The translations under genes and the position numbers were made by a program. The notes beneath the pieces are model-generated. The model worked only from the letters and a program-made list of their open reading frames with translations, was not told the DNA's origin and searched no databases. This document shows positions 26,110 to 34,591 of a DNA stretch of 64,000 nucleotides, piece after piece. How positions within the stretch are numbered: position 1 is the first letter of the stretch; the number at the start of each line of letters is the position of its first letter. Source of the stretch: DASZRZ01 sp963732925 (GTDB lineage Bacteria > Acidobacteriota > Terriglobia > Terriglobales > Acidobacteriaceae); contig CAVTBJ010000003.1 of the NCBI GenBank assembly GCA_963732925.1, forward strand, positions 1 to 64,000, given 5' to 3'.

Positions 26110-27081
26110 ATGCATCGCAGGAATCCAGGCCTCGCTCTCGCTATTCTTCTGGTCTGCACTCCCTGGCTCTTCGCCCAAAACGGGCAGGAAGGGTCGTTTG
26201 CCCGCACCCTGAAGGTCACCGGGGCGGTGGACCTGCAGGTGCGCACGGGGGCAGGACAAATCCAGGTACGCAACGGGGCTCCGGGAGAGGTGCAGATCAA
26301 CGCCATTCTCCGCGCGCACGACAGTTTGTTCGGCGTGGGGGATGCAGGGGAGCGCATCCATAGAATTGAGTCCAGCCCTCCGATTGAGCAAAGCGGAAAC
26401 ACCATCCGCGTGGGATATGAGGACCAGCGCGATCTCTATCGTGACCTTTCGATCAGCTACGAAATTGTAGTCCCGGAGGCGACGCGCCTGACGGCGCGCA
26501 GCGGATCGGGCAGCCAGTCGGTGGAAGGGATTCAGGGCCCTCTGGACGCGCATACCGGCTCCGGCAGTTTGAAGATCATGGATGTGGAGCACGAGGTGAC
26601 GGCGAGCACCGGGTCGGGGAGCATCGACGTTGACGGGGTACGCAGCAGCGTAACCGCGCGGACCGGGAGTGGAAGCATCCGTGCCAACCACATTGGCCAA
26701 CTGGCGAGCCTTGCAGGGCCCGCGGAAAGCACACCCAACGCAACCTCAGCGCAACTGGATATGCAGACCGGCTCCGGCAGCATTCGCCTGCAGGACGCGC
26801 TGGGGGCGTTGCGGGCGCATACCGGCAGCGGCAGCATCCAGGCGGCGGGCGAACCGGAAGGAAGCTGGCAACTGGAGACCGGCTCCGGAAGAGTAACGGT
26901 AGAGCTTCCCCACAATGCAGGCTTCGATCTGGTGGCGCACACCGGCTCGGGGTCCATCCGTGTGGACCATCCGTTGACGGTGCAGGGCGAAATGAACAAG
27001 CACACGGTTCGGGGCAAGGTGCGCGGAGGCGGTCCCAACCTGGATATCCGCACCGGCTCCGGGGAAATCCAGATCCAGTAG
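26110..27081 (+). CDS. Secreted TGSG-repeat beta-solenoid protein (DUF4097-like)
   Basis: 323 residues with a signal peptide (LALAILLVCTPWLFAQ) and AAGGAG-type ribosome site. From about residue 45 on, the protein is a series of some ten units of 19-30 residues each centred on (R/H/S)TGSGSI: HTGSGSLKIMD, STGSGSIDVDG, RTGSGSIRANH, QTGSGSIRLQD, HTGSGSIQAAG, ETGSGRVTVEL, HTGSGSIRVDH and RTGSGEIQIQ. Each unit looks like one strand-turn-strand rung of a right-handed beta-solenoid, as proposed for DUF4097/DUF4098 (adhesin-like) proteins. Location is periplasmic or cell surface. No catalytic residues seen. The regularity of the DNA repeats also makes it prone to unit gain and loss. Confidence 0.85.
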   Translation: MHRRNPGLALAILLVCTPWLFAQNGQEGSFARTLKVTGAVDLQVRTGAGQIQVRNGAPGEVQINAILRAHDSLFGVGDAGERIHRIESSPPIEQSGNTIRVGYEDQRDLYRDLSISYEIVVPEATRLTARSGSGSQSVEGIQGPLDAHTGSGSLKIMDVEHEVTASTGSGSIDVDGVRSSVTARTGSGSIRANHIGQLASLAGPAESTPNATSAQLDMQTGSGSIRLQDALGALRAHTGSGSIQAAGEPEGSWQLETGSGRVTVELPHNAGFDLVAHTGSGSIRVDHPLTVQGEMNKHTVRGKVRGGGPNLDIRTGSGEIQIQ

Positions 27082-27084
27082 GCA

Positions 27085-27192
27085 AGGTTCCAGTTTCCCG
27101 TTTCGAGTTGCAAGTTGCTCGCGAGAGTTTACATTCCACAGTCGTGCACAACTGGAGGCTTGAAACTTGAAACTCGAAACTCGAAACTAGAA
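27085..27192. repeat. GAAAC-type repeat between the TGSG gene and the SAM hydrolase gene
   Basis: Left part TTCCAGTTTCCCGTTTCGAG and TTGCAAGTTGC, right part GGCTTGAAACTTGAAACTCG and AAACTCGAAACTAG: an imperfect inverted pair of 7-8 base GAAACTC units, a relative of the arrays at 4727, 5877 and 61165. Confidence 0.65.
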
Positions 27193-27199
27193 CCCGACA

Positions 27200-27997
27200 A
27201 TGAGCCAGCGAATCATTACCTTCACCACCGATTTTGGACTGAGTGAGCACTATGTGGGCGCCATGAAGGGCGTCATTTTAAGCATTGCGCCGGATGTGCA
27301 ACTGGTGGACATCTCGAACGCGGTGCAGTCGTTCGACATTCTGGACGGGGCGATCACCATCGCGGAAGCCTACGATTGCTTCCCTTCCAATACCATTCAC
27401 CTGGTAGTGATCGACCCCGGCGTGGGAACCGACCGGCGGCCGCTACTGGTCTCTACCACGCGGCACCTGTTCATCGCGCCCGACAATGGCGTGCTTTCGC
27501 TGGTCTACGCCCGGGAAGAGCGGGTCACGGTGCGGCATATCACGGCGGAACACTACTTCCGGCAGCCGGTCAGCCAGACCTTCCACGGCCGCGACATCTT
27601 TGCCGCCGTTGCCGCTCACCTGAGCAAGGGCGTGGAACCCGCCAAGTTCGGCGACGAGATCTCCGACTATGCTCGCTTTGCGGCGCCCAAACCCAAAGCC
27701 GGAGAGCACGGACTCAAAGGCGTGGTGATCAAGGTAGACAGGTTCGGCAATCTCATCACCAACATCACGCCGCAGGATTTGCCGCAACTGTTCGAGGCAC
27801 AGCCGGCAGGATTCAGGATTCAGGTTGGCAAGGCCGAGGTTCGCCAGATGAGAACGGCCTATGCCCAGGGAGCGGCGGGTGAAGCTTTCGGCATTCTGGG
27901 CAGCATGGGCTATCTGGAAGTCGCGTGCAACCGGGGCTCGGCGGCACAACTGGCGGGCGCAGGAAAAGGGAGCGAAGTGGTCGTCAGCTTGGACTAG
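27200..27997 (+). CDS. SAM hydroxide adenosyltransferase (DUF62, chlorinase/fluorinase fold)
   Basis: 265 residues. IITFTTDFGLSEHYVGAMKG, VVIDPGVGTDRRPLLV, FIAPDNGVLS, QTFHGRDIFAAVAAHL and VDRFGNLITNI are the conserved blocks of the family related to fluorinase SalL/FlA. Members without the halide-specific insertion hydrolyse S-adenosylmethionine to adenosine and methionine using an activated water (Asp-Arg-His set). The halide loop found in true fluorinases is not apparent, so hydrolysis is the likely reaction. Preceded by the GAAAC repeat. Confidence 0.9.
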   Translation: MSQRIITFTTDFGLSEHYVGAMKGVILSIAPDVQLVDISNAVQSFDILDGAITIAEAYDCFPSNTIHLVVIDPGVGTDRRPLLVSTTRHLFIAPDNGVLSLVYAREERVTVRHITAEHYFRQPVSQTFHGRDIFAAVAAHLSKGVEPAKFGDEISDYARFAAPKPKAGEHGLKGVVIKVDRFGNLITNITPQDLPQLFEAQPAGFRIQVGKAEVRQMRTAYAQGAAGEAFGILGSMGYLEVACNRGSAAQLAGAGKGSEVVVSLD

Positions 27998-28146
27998 CAG
28001 AGTTTTTGCTTCTTCCTCCAAACTGAAACCTGAAAAAGGCGGCAGGAACGCTGTATTGTTGTCCCGCTTCGGTGGGCCCTGTGTCGTTTTACTTCCTGTT
28101 CTCCGGTTTTTGGCATCGAATAGACCCAGATTTTCGCCCCTGATTC

Positions 28147-28521
28147 CTAATTTGGCGAGAAGGACTGTTCTCGCCAAACCATCAGGGGACGAATCCCTTG
28201 CGTGGATTCGATCACTTGGGCACCGCACTCCTCGCGGAACTTTGCAAGCGGCGAGACACGATGGCCGTTCAGGCACTGTCTACTCTCGTCAAAGCGTTCA
28301 AAATGAGTCGCGGAGTACATGACGGCTAACGGAATCAGATAGAAAATCAGAAGTACCGCCGACATTGACCGAACCTTATTTGTGGCCGAATCCATGCCAC
28401 CACCGGCCACGCCGTATTCGTCGGCTTTCTGCCGATGATATTCGTAATGAATCGCAATCGCTCGCTCAAGTGGATAGGTGTCCCCGAACAGAGTCGCCGC
28501 ATGAACGAACACCATCGCCAC
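28147..28521 (-). CDS. Putative small two-span membrane protein
   Basis: A frame of about 125-140 residues with two hydrophobic segments: an N-terminal one continuing upstream of the ATG (FAFAAVGFVAMVFVHAATLF) and MSAVLLIFYLIPLAVMYSAT, plus the charged stretch IAIHYEYHRQKADEYG and a Cys-containing tail. Upstream, an ATG-CCT-GTT followed by seven Ts (28545-28551) would join this frame if one T were missing from the assembly, giving the start MPVFFAFAAVGF. The base composition is less GC-rich than the neighbours, which may indicate transfer. Family unknown; a chance frame is possible. Confidence 0.35.
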   Translation of the reverse strand: MAMVFVHAATLFGDTYPLERAIAIHYEYHRQKADEYGVAGGGMDSATNKVRSMSAVLLIFYLIPLAVMYSATHFERFDESRQCLNGHRVSPLAKFREECGAQVIESTQGIRPLMVWREQSFSPN

Positions 28522-28722
28522 AAAACCAACGGCAGCAAATGCAAAAAAACAGGCATATTACGGCCTTCGCCCTAACCTTACTGAATTTATGACTCAGAGA
28601 GGCATGACAGTTGCGAAATCCCGTTCCCGCCAAGGCACACCGGATTTCATTTTGGGAGCGCCTCGACTGCAGGTGATTGCGCTGCCAATACGGGCGTGAC
28701 TGCACCCGCGTAAGGTTTGAGG

Positions 28723-29079
28723 ATGCGCATACAAAAGCCTGCGCCAGCTTGGCCCGTGCAGCAGAGCTCATGGACCGTGCAGCGGAAGCCGGAACGTCGC
28801 CTGCATCTGGCAGGCGAAATCAGCCTGCAGGTGCTTCCCCAGGGAAGCCGTGTGATTGCCGGCAAGATCGTTGACATCAGCTCCAGCGGACTTTGCGTGC
28901 ACTACAGCGGCGAAGCCTTGCAGCCGGGCACCATGGTCGCGGTGTGGGACGCCTTCCAGTTGCGGCTGGTGTGGACCCGCCGGGAAGGGGACGGGCTCGA
29001 AAGCGGGTTCGAGCGAATTGCCGGAGCGCAGACGATTGTGACCACGCGGCGCGCGCCCCCCGGCAACCGCAATTCCTAG
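28723..29079 (+). CDS. PilZ-domain protein
   Basis: 118 residues. RKPERRLHLAGEISLQVLP begins the domain with the RxxRR-like c-di-GMP contact, and IVDISSSGLCVHYSG supplies the D-x-S-x-x-G motif; GTMVAVWDAFQLRLVWTRR and GLESGFERI complete the six-stranded barrel. It should sense cyclic di-GMP and act on a partner, but it carries no output domain. The ATG at 28723 is used; a TTG two codons upstream is possible. Confidence 0.8.
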   Translation: MRIQKPAPAWPVQQSSWTVQRKPERRLHLAGEISLQVLPQGSRVIAGKIVDISSSGLCVHYSGEALQPGTMVAVWDAFQLRLVWTRREGDGLESGFERIAGAQTIVTTRRAPPGNRNS

Positions 29080-29161
29080 GCGCGGTTTTGGCAAGCAGAC
29101 TTGCGCCCTCTCTGAGGCGTCAGCAGAAGCATCGACGTCCGCCCCAGGTGAGTTTCCGCGA

Positions 29162-30075
29162 TCAAAATCCAAAAAGCTTCATGGCATTCAAACCCCTGAT
29201 TTTTGCGCGCTCGGATTCCGGAGCGAAGTGGAACTCCTCATCAAAGATGGCAGCGTTCGTCTCGAACTGCTCCATGTTCGAACCCAAAGCTCCCCACAGG
29301 ATGCGGTCGGGACCGAAGGCGTCATACACCCGCCGTACCACCGGCTTCGCGGCTTCCCTGGAGGCATTCGTCACCAGGGAATACTTCATGTAAACGCGCG
29401 GTAGCTTCGCCAGTTTGAGCACTTCTGCGAACTGGGCCGGCGTCCCCCGGTCGTAGAGCGCCAAATGGTCGATGATGACCGGCAGGTCGCGAAATTCGGC
29501 GGCCAGGGCCGCGACTTCGGGAGCATGAACCGGAAGCATTTGTACCTGAATGTTGATCCCCAGTTGCCGGGCCGCCCGCCAGGTGACCTTCATGGCGGGA
29601 TGCTTCAGGTCGCGATTGCGAATTGCGCCGCCGGTCGAGGGAGGCGTGTTGGCCGGCTCCATGGCATGGATTCGCAGCGCAACGATGCGGCCCGGATGCC
29701 TCTTTGCCAGCGCCGCCATGCGCTGGGGTGTGTCCGGCGCGATCGGATCGAAGAGGCATGTCCCCTTAAAAAATCCCTTTGACGGTTCGTTGTCCAGGCA
29801 ATACTCCAGGTAGCGGTGATCGTCCTGGTACGGCTCCGGCTGAACGATGACGGTGTGGTCGATCCTGGCCTGGCGCGCGAACGCCACGTAGTTTCCAGCG
29901 AGCTGGCAGGCGGTCTGTAAGGCGCCAGCGGGTGATAAGGAAAGCGCTTCTGGTCCGCCGAAAACAGGTGGACGTGCGTTTCCACCAGTACACCCTTGGG
30001 TCGCGCTGCAGCCACGGAACCCATCGCGGCAACCGCCCCCAGAATGAACTCGCGACGCGACAGTGGAGCGATCAT
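29162..30075 (-). pseudogene. TIM-barrel amidohydrolase (amidohydrolase_2) with Tat signal, frameshifted
   Basis: The ATG at 30075 starts MIAPLSRREFILGAVAAMGS, a twin-arginine-type signal (SRREF), followed by VETHVHLFSADQKRFPYHPL with the metal-binding HVH. Near 29925 the frame changes to YVAFARQARIDHTVIVQPEP and continues RYLEYCLDNEPSKGFFKGTC, VALRIHAMEPANTPP, LPVIIDHLALYDRGTPAQFA and FGPDRILWGALGSNMEQFE to 29162. In active relatives the last block reads W-G-S/T-D; here it is WGALGSN. Joined length is about 304 residues. A paralogue is at 32494-33378. Confidence 0.75.
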
Positions 30076-30276
30076 GCGGCTCACCCCTCTTCCCCAAGCT
30101 TGGATTTCGGGCAAGAGTATACAGGCACGGACCAGCGTAGCCGGTTGCGGGCATGGATTCTGCGAATTGCCTTGCCGGCAACCCCGGTGCTCGCGAGTGG
30201 TGCGGACACTGCGGCCCTTGTCCTATTACAATCACAGCTTGATCGCTTGCATCCAACCTGCGTACCGAAACCGCTC

Positions 30277-31047
30277 ATGTTGACCGCCCCCTTCCTCCAG
30301 CCGGTTTTGTCGGTCCGCGGCCTGCGCAAGACATATGGCAACAATTTTGTCGCGGTCGACGACCTGTGGTTTGAAGTTGCCTCCAACGAGATCGTTGGGC
30401 TTCTCGGGCCGAACGGTGCGGGGAAGACAACTACCATCAACATGGTGCTCGGGGTGCTGGAACCGACCGCGGGCGAGATCGCGATCGCAGGCGTCGACCT
30501 GAGACGCGATAGATCGGCAGCTCTCGGATGCACCAATTTCGCCGCCGTCTATGCGCAGCTTCCGGGCAATCTCACTGTCTACGAGAACCTCCGGGTGTTT
30601 GGCATGATCTATGGAGTCGAGCACCTGGCCACTCGCATCGACGAGGTGATCCGCGAATTCGACCTTGCACGCTTGCGGCACACGAAATGTGGCGTATTGT
30701 CCTCGGGCGAGCAAACGCGGGTATCGCTGGCGAAAGCCCTGCTGAACCGTCCCCGCCTGCTGCTGCTGGATGAGCCTACGGCGTCGCTGGATCCCTCCAC
30801 CGCGCGCGATGTTCGCGCCTACATCCAGGCGTTTGCGGCCAGAGGTTCGGGCGGAGTTCTCTGGACCTCCCACAACATGTACGAAGTTCAGGAGGTGTGC
30901 CACCGCGTGTTGTTCCTGTCGCGCGGCAAGATTTTGCTGGAAGGCGATCCCCGGCGATTACCTGAAGAGCACGGTAAAGGGTCCCTGGAAGAGTTATTCA
31001 TAGCAGTCGCGCGCGAACCCTTGAGCCTGGAGACCGGCAAATCATGA
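30277..31047 (+). CDS. ABC transporter ATP-binding protein
   Basis: 256 residues: Walker A GLLGPNGAGKTTTINMVLG, Q-loop region YAQLPGNLTVYENL, signature LSSGEQTRVSLAKALLNRP, Walker B LLLLDEPTASLD and H-loop TSHNMYEV. The order and the YENLRVFGMIYGV segment fit the ABC-2 (DrrA/NodI-like) drug or polysaccharide exporters. Start at ATG 30277 (MLTAPFLQPVLSVRGLRKTY). The stop overlaps the permease start by four bases (ATGA). Confidence 0.93.
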   Translation: MLTAPFLQPVLSVRGLRKTYGNNFVAVDDLWFEVASNEIVGLLGPNGAGKTTTINMVLGVLEPTAGEIAIAGVDLRRDRSAALGCTNFAAVYAQLPGNLTVYENLRVFGMIYGVEHLATRIDEVIREFDLARLRHTKCGVLSSGEQTRVSLAKALLNRPRLLLLDEPTASLDPSTARDVRAYIQAFAARGSGGVLWTSHNMYEVQEVCHRVLFLSRGKILLEGDPRRLPEEHGKGSLEELFIAVAREPLSLETGKS

Positions 31048-31847
31048 GCTTGCAGCGCTCAGCCGCCATCATGCTTCGCCAGTTTTACCTGATGCGCGGC
31101 AGTATCGCGCGCGTGCTGCCGCTGTTTGCCTGGGTCGGCATCGACATGGTGCTTTGGGGATTCATGAGCCGCTATCTCGACGCGCTCACCCGAACCGGGC
31201 TGAGCTTTGTTGCCACTCTGCTCGGCGCCGTGCTTCTGTGGGACTTCTTCACGCGCGTGATGCAGGGAGTGACCATGACCTTCTTCGAAGACGTCTGGTC
31301 GCGCAATTTCCTGAATATTTTTGCCTCGCCCCTGAGCATCTCCGAGTACTTGTCCGGACTGGTCCTGTCCAGCATCGTGACCAGCTTTGTGGGACTGATG
31401 TTCATGCTGGTCGTCGCCAGCGGATTCTTTGGCCTGTCGTTCTTCGGCTATGGTCTGGTGCTTGTCCCTGGCCTGCTCGTGCTGTTCCTGTTCGGGATTT
31501 CCCTGGGCATTGCGGCCACTGGAATGGTGCTCAGGCTGGGACCGCCGGCGGAGTGGTTCGTGTGGCCCATCCCTGCCATGCTGGCTCCCTTTGCCGCCGT
31601 GTATTACCCGCTCACCACTCTCCCGCGCTGGATGCAGTACCTGGGCAGAATCATCCCGCCTTCTTATGTGTTTCAAAATATTCGCAGCGTGGTGTCCGGG
31701 GGAGGCGTCTCTTGGGGAGCGCTCGCCTTGGGTGCGAGCCTGGCTTTCGTCTACGTCATTCTGGCTTCGTGGTTCTTCTCGCGCATGTATCGCCACGGCC
31801 TGCGCACAGGCCTGATCGCCCGCTATAGCTCGGAGACACTCAGCTAG
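31044..31847 (+). CDS. ABC-2 type permease
   Basis: 267 residues, six spans: VLPLFAWVGIDMVLWGFMSR, FVATLLGAVLLWDFFTRVM, GLVLSSIVTSFVGLMFMLVV, YGLVLVPGLLVLFLFGISLG, PIPAMLAPFAAVYYPLTTLP and a last one near LGASLAFVYVILASWFF. The sequence YPLTTLPRWMQYLGRIIPPS, followed by YVFQNIR, is the ABC-2 family signature near the last extracellular loop. Pairs with the ATPase to export a lipid, glycan or drug; substrate not readable. Confidence 0.92.
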   Translation: MSLQRSAAIMLRQFYLMRGSIARVLPLFAWVGIDMVLWGFMSRYLDALTRTGLSFVATLLGAVLLWDFFTRVMQGVTMTFFEDVWSRNFLNIFASPLSISEYLSGLVLSSIVTSFVGLMFMLVVASGFFGLSFFGYGLVLVPGLLVLFLFGISLGIAATGMVLRLGPPAEWFVWPIPAMLAPFAAVYYPLTTLPRWMQYLGRIIPPSYVFQNIRSVVSGGGVSWGALALGASLAFVYVILASWFFSRMYRHGLRTGLIARYSSETLS

Positions 31848-31851
31848 GTAC

Positions 31852-32497
31852 GTGTTTGCATTCGAGATGAAAAGCGCCTTTGAACTGCGCGACAGATCTG
31901 CCGGAGATACCACAGCCCGGATGCCACAAACACGGGAATGGCACGCCATAGACAGGGACAATCTCAGCTGCACATTCCCAGTGAATGATTCGCTGCTGAG
32001 TGGTCTGAAGAACTGGGTACCGAAGTTGCTGGGGACGCAAACGCCGGCGGCATTTCGCGAGCTGTGCCAGCGCTGCAATCAGATCGGAGAACTGGCCGGA
32101 GAGATGGGTTTCACGGCGGGGCTGCACAATCTGGGCCAGATGGTTCAGAATCAGGACGAAATCGACGGTTTTATGGCCATGACAAATCCCAAGCTGTTTG
32201 GGCTCTCGCCGGACACTTGCCATCTGAATCTCGCAGGTTGCGATGTCGTGGGTACGCTGAACCGGTACAAACAGAAGGGCGTTTCCCAAGGACTCGGAGA
32301 CGGCCCGCTTCTTCAACAGCAGCTACGACCTGGGAGACGGCCAAGTGAATTTCCCTGGATGCCACCGGGTTTTGAAGAGCGTTGATTATCGCGGGTGGAT
32401 CTGCGTGGATCTCGACACCGCCCGGCTGGGTCCCCTGGCCGACTTTCAGCGATGTGGCGCATACATCGTAAACAAACTGGAGCCAATCTACCTATGA
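31852..32497 (+). pseudogene. Sugar phosphate isomerase/epimerase-like TIM barrel, truncated and frameshifted
   Basis: FRELCQRCNQIGELAGEMGF, TAGLHNLGQMVQNQDEIDGF and LFGLSPDTCHLNLAG are the second half of an AP-endonuclease-2-type (xylose-isomerase-like) barrel with the metal-binding His/Asp set. The first half of the barrel is missing: the frame opens just after the ABC permease stop with sequence unlike the family. Near 32280 the frame changes to PKDSETARFFNSSYDLGDGQ, followed by KSVDYRGWICVDLDTARL and the stop at 32497, overlapping the next ATG by four bases. The missing N-terminus cannot be explained by single indels, so this is probably a genuine remnant. Confidence 0.6.
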
Positions 32498-33378
32498 CTA
32501 TGACTCGCCGGGAGTTTTCATTTGCAAGCCTCGCTATGGCAGTTTCGGGCCCGGCGGCAAATTACCGCATTGTCGACGCCCAGATACACGTGTGGATCAA
32601 TGACCCGCATTATCCATGGGCGGCGGACAGTACGGATCGGCCGAAGGAGAACCGCACTCCGGCGATGGCACTGGCACTGATGAAAGCCAATGGCGTTCAG
32701 CGAACGGTGATCGCGCAATTTATCGGATATAAGTGGGACAATCGCTATTGTCTGGATTCGATCCGGAAATACGCTCCCTACTTCCGGGGCGTTTGCCGTG
32801 TCAATCCCACCGATCCCGCTGCGCCAGATCAGCTCTCGCACCTGACAGAGGAAGGGTTTCACGGCGTGCGCATCAGTCCCGCTGCCGATGCGAGCGGCGA
32901 CTGGATCAAAGGTCGCCTCATGCCGCCGTTGTGGAAGCGTGCGCAGTCGCTCAAAATTCCCATGCAGGTTTACGCGCCAATCACGCGCATGCCGGATCTC
33001 GTGCATCTGATCGAGCAATGTCCCGATCTGACGGTAGTGATCGATCACATGGCCGATTGCCCTATTGATCGCCCGCGCGAGCTGGAAAAGCTGATCGCAC
33101 TCGCGCGTTATCCTCGAGTGTTCGTCAAGATCTCCCACACCTGGTCGATTTCTCGCCAGCCATATCCCTGGCTCGATGCCCAGGAGTACGTCAAGCGGCT
33201 GCTCGCCGTCTATGGCCCTCAGCGCCTCATGTGGGCTTCCGATTGGCCTGTAGATTTACGTTGGACAACCTACGACAAGACTCTGAGCGTCGTCCGCAAC
33301 GAGATGAAGTTTCTCAACGCTGAGGATAGGGCCTGGATTCTTGGCCAAACCGCGCAACGGGTTTGGCCGTTTTCTTAA
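32494..33378 (+). CDS. TIM-barrel amidohydrolase (amidohydrolase_2) with Tat-like signal
   Basis: 294 residues from ATG 32494, overlapping the previous stop (ATGA). Starts MTMTRREFSFASLAMAVSGP, a twin-arginine-like signal, then IVDAQIHVWINDPHYPWAAD with the HxW/HxH metal site; KANGVQRTVIAQFIGYKWDN, FHGVRISPAADASGDW, VVIDHMADCPIDRPRELEK and RLMWASDWPVDLRW (the conserved W-x-S-D) follow. Relatives are lactonases or 2-pyrone-4,6-dicarboxylate-type hydrolases acting on small organic acids; the substrate is not known. Paralogue of the gene at 29162-30075; the ABC exporter lies between them. Confidence 0.88.
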   Translation: MTMTRREFSFASLAMAVSGPAANYRIVDAQIHVWINDPHYPWAADSTDRPKENRTPAMALALMKANGVQRTVIAQFIGYKWDNRYCLDSIRKYAPYFRGVCRVNPTDPAAPDQLSHLTEEGFHGVRISPAADASGDWIKGRLMPPLWKRAQSLKIPMQVYAPITRMPDLVHLIEQCPDLTVVIDHMADCPIDRPRELEKLIALARYPRVFVKISHTWSISRQPYPWLDAQEYVKRLLAVYGPQRLMWASDWPVDLRWTTYDKTLSVVRNEMKFLNAEDRAWILGQTAQRVWPFS

Positions 33379-33522
33379 GGATGGCCCAAAGCAAAGTCAG
33401 AGGAATGGGATGTGGAGTTGATTTTTTATCAGCTTACCAATGAGGGAAAGCGCGGTGATCACCGTAGAACGGGACCCGTTGAGCATCCCGTCGGAGGCTG
33501 CGGTTGTCTGCAAGGGGGCACG

Positions 33523-33624
33523 ATGGCAAAGCACGGCAGAAACAGCGGCAAGGAATGGTCGCGAGAAGAGATCAATCAACCGAGAATTCTCGCAGGACCA
33601 GCGCCTGCGCGACAGATGGTGTAA
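33523..33624 (+). pseudogene. Fragment of a small SANT/Myb-like protein
   Basis: MAKHGRNSGKEWSREEINQ resembles the start of a widespread family of about 60-residue proteins in which K-x-W-[ST]-x-E-[ED] is followed by L-x-x-L-A and a helix-turn-helix ending in K-P-T-N. Here the frame ends after 33 codons. GGGGG lies upstream of the ATG. Either truncated or frameshifted; weak evidence. Confidence 0.3.
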
Positions 33625-33685
33625 GTCTCTGGCCGGCGTCAAAAAGCCATTCGAGTTGATCTTTCGGCGAGCAAAAAATGAAGAA

Positions 33686-33762
<77 letters not shown>

Positions 33763-33856
33763 ATCCATTCCGATTATAGCGAACCCTCCTGCCGGATTGA
33801 GCGCTGGGGATTGGCCTTGCGGATCATGAAGGCGTGCCGAATTGCGGGTTGCGGAC

Positions 33857-33862
33857 TATAAT
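33857..33862 (+). promoter_or_regulatory. -10 hexamer next to the 2H phosphoesterase start
   Basis: TATAAT ends 11 bases before the ATG at 33874, and there is no Shine-Dalgarno, so the mRNA would start within a few bases of the ATG. No good -35 seen. Confidence 0.4.
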
Positions 33863-33873
33863 CAATCCTCAGC

Positions 33874-34419
33874 ATGCCCTCGCAATACGCGTTAGTGGCT
33901 TATGTCCGGAATGCAGTGGGCGAGTTCGTGAAGGACCTCCGCCAGGAGTTGTGTGCCGATCACGGACATTCCGCCGCCCACATCAGCATCCTGCCTCCCC
34001 GCAGTCTCCGGGGCACGGAACTGGAGGCCCGGGAGATCGTGGAAAACGTCTGCCGCGCGGTCGATCCGTTCGAAGTCGTCATGGGAGAGGTACAAACGTT
34101 CATGCCGGTCACGCCCACGGTATTCGTCCGGGTTGCCCACGGGGCCTACCGCGTGCGGGAAGTGCACGACCTGCTGAACCAGGGAGCTTTGCTCTCGCAG
34201 GAGCCCTGGCCCTTTATGCCTCACCTGACTTTGTTCAAGATGGAAACTTACGAGCGCGCCAACGCAGCCTACGGCCGCGCCGTGCAGCTCTGGGACCGCT
34301 ATTCCGGTTCCCGGCGGATCGTCATCGACGAACTCACGTTCGTGCGCAGCGCCGAGCAGAACTGTTGGACCGATATCGCGCCCATTCCTCTGGGCAACCG
34401 CTTTGCCAACGTCCCTTAG
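33874..34419 (+). CDS. 2'-5' RNA ligase / 2H phosphoesterase family protein
   Basis: 181 residues. Two HxT/S motifs of the 2H superfamily: AAHISILPPRSL (about residue 32) and MPHLTLFKMETYE (about 112), with the symmetric beta-strands GEVQTFMPVTPTVFVRV and RRIVIDELTFVRS. Members hydrolyse or form 2'-5' or cyclic phosphodiester bonds in RNA or nucleotides. Alone on the plus strand after tRNA-Pro, which is on the opposite strand; a role in tRNA repair is possible but not shown. Confidence 0.85.
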   Translation: MPSQYALVAYVRNAVGEFVKDLRQELCADHGHSAAHISILPPRSLRGTELEAREIVENVCRAVDPFEVVMGEVQTFMPVTPTVFVRVAHGAYRVREVHDLLNQGALLSQEPWPFMPHLTLFKMETYERANAAYGRAVQLWDRYSGSRRIVIDELTFVRSAEQNCWTDIAPIPLGNRFANVP

Positions 34420-34591
34420 TCCCAGCTGGTGTCCCTTCCCCGACCCGCCGTACATGTACCTCTTACCCGTTGCGGAGGAATGCCGGTAAGGTTACAACCT
34501 TGCTAAGGCTGGGAGCGGCTTTCGGGCCTGCTCTGGTCCTGGACTTCCGGCACGGAAGCCGGTGAAGCCCTTTGCTTGCGGGTGAGATGAG

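Noticed and set aside
26500..27080. CRISPR-like periodic repeats
   Set aside because: The ACCGG(C/G)(T/A)C(G/C)GG repeats are in-frame codons of the TGSG protein, vary in spacing and lack unique spacers of constant length.
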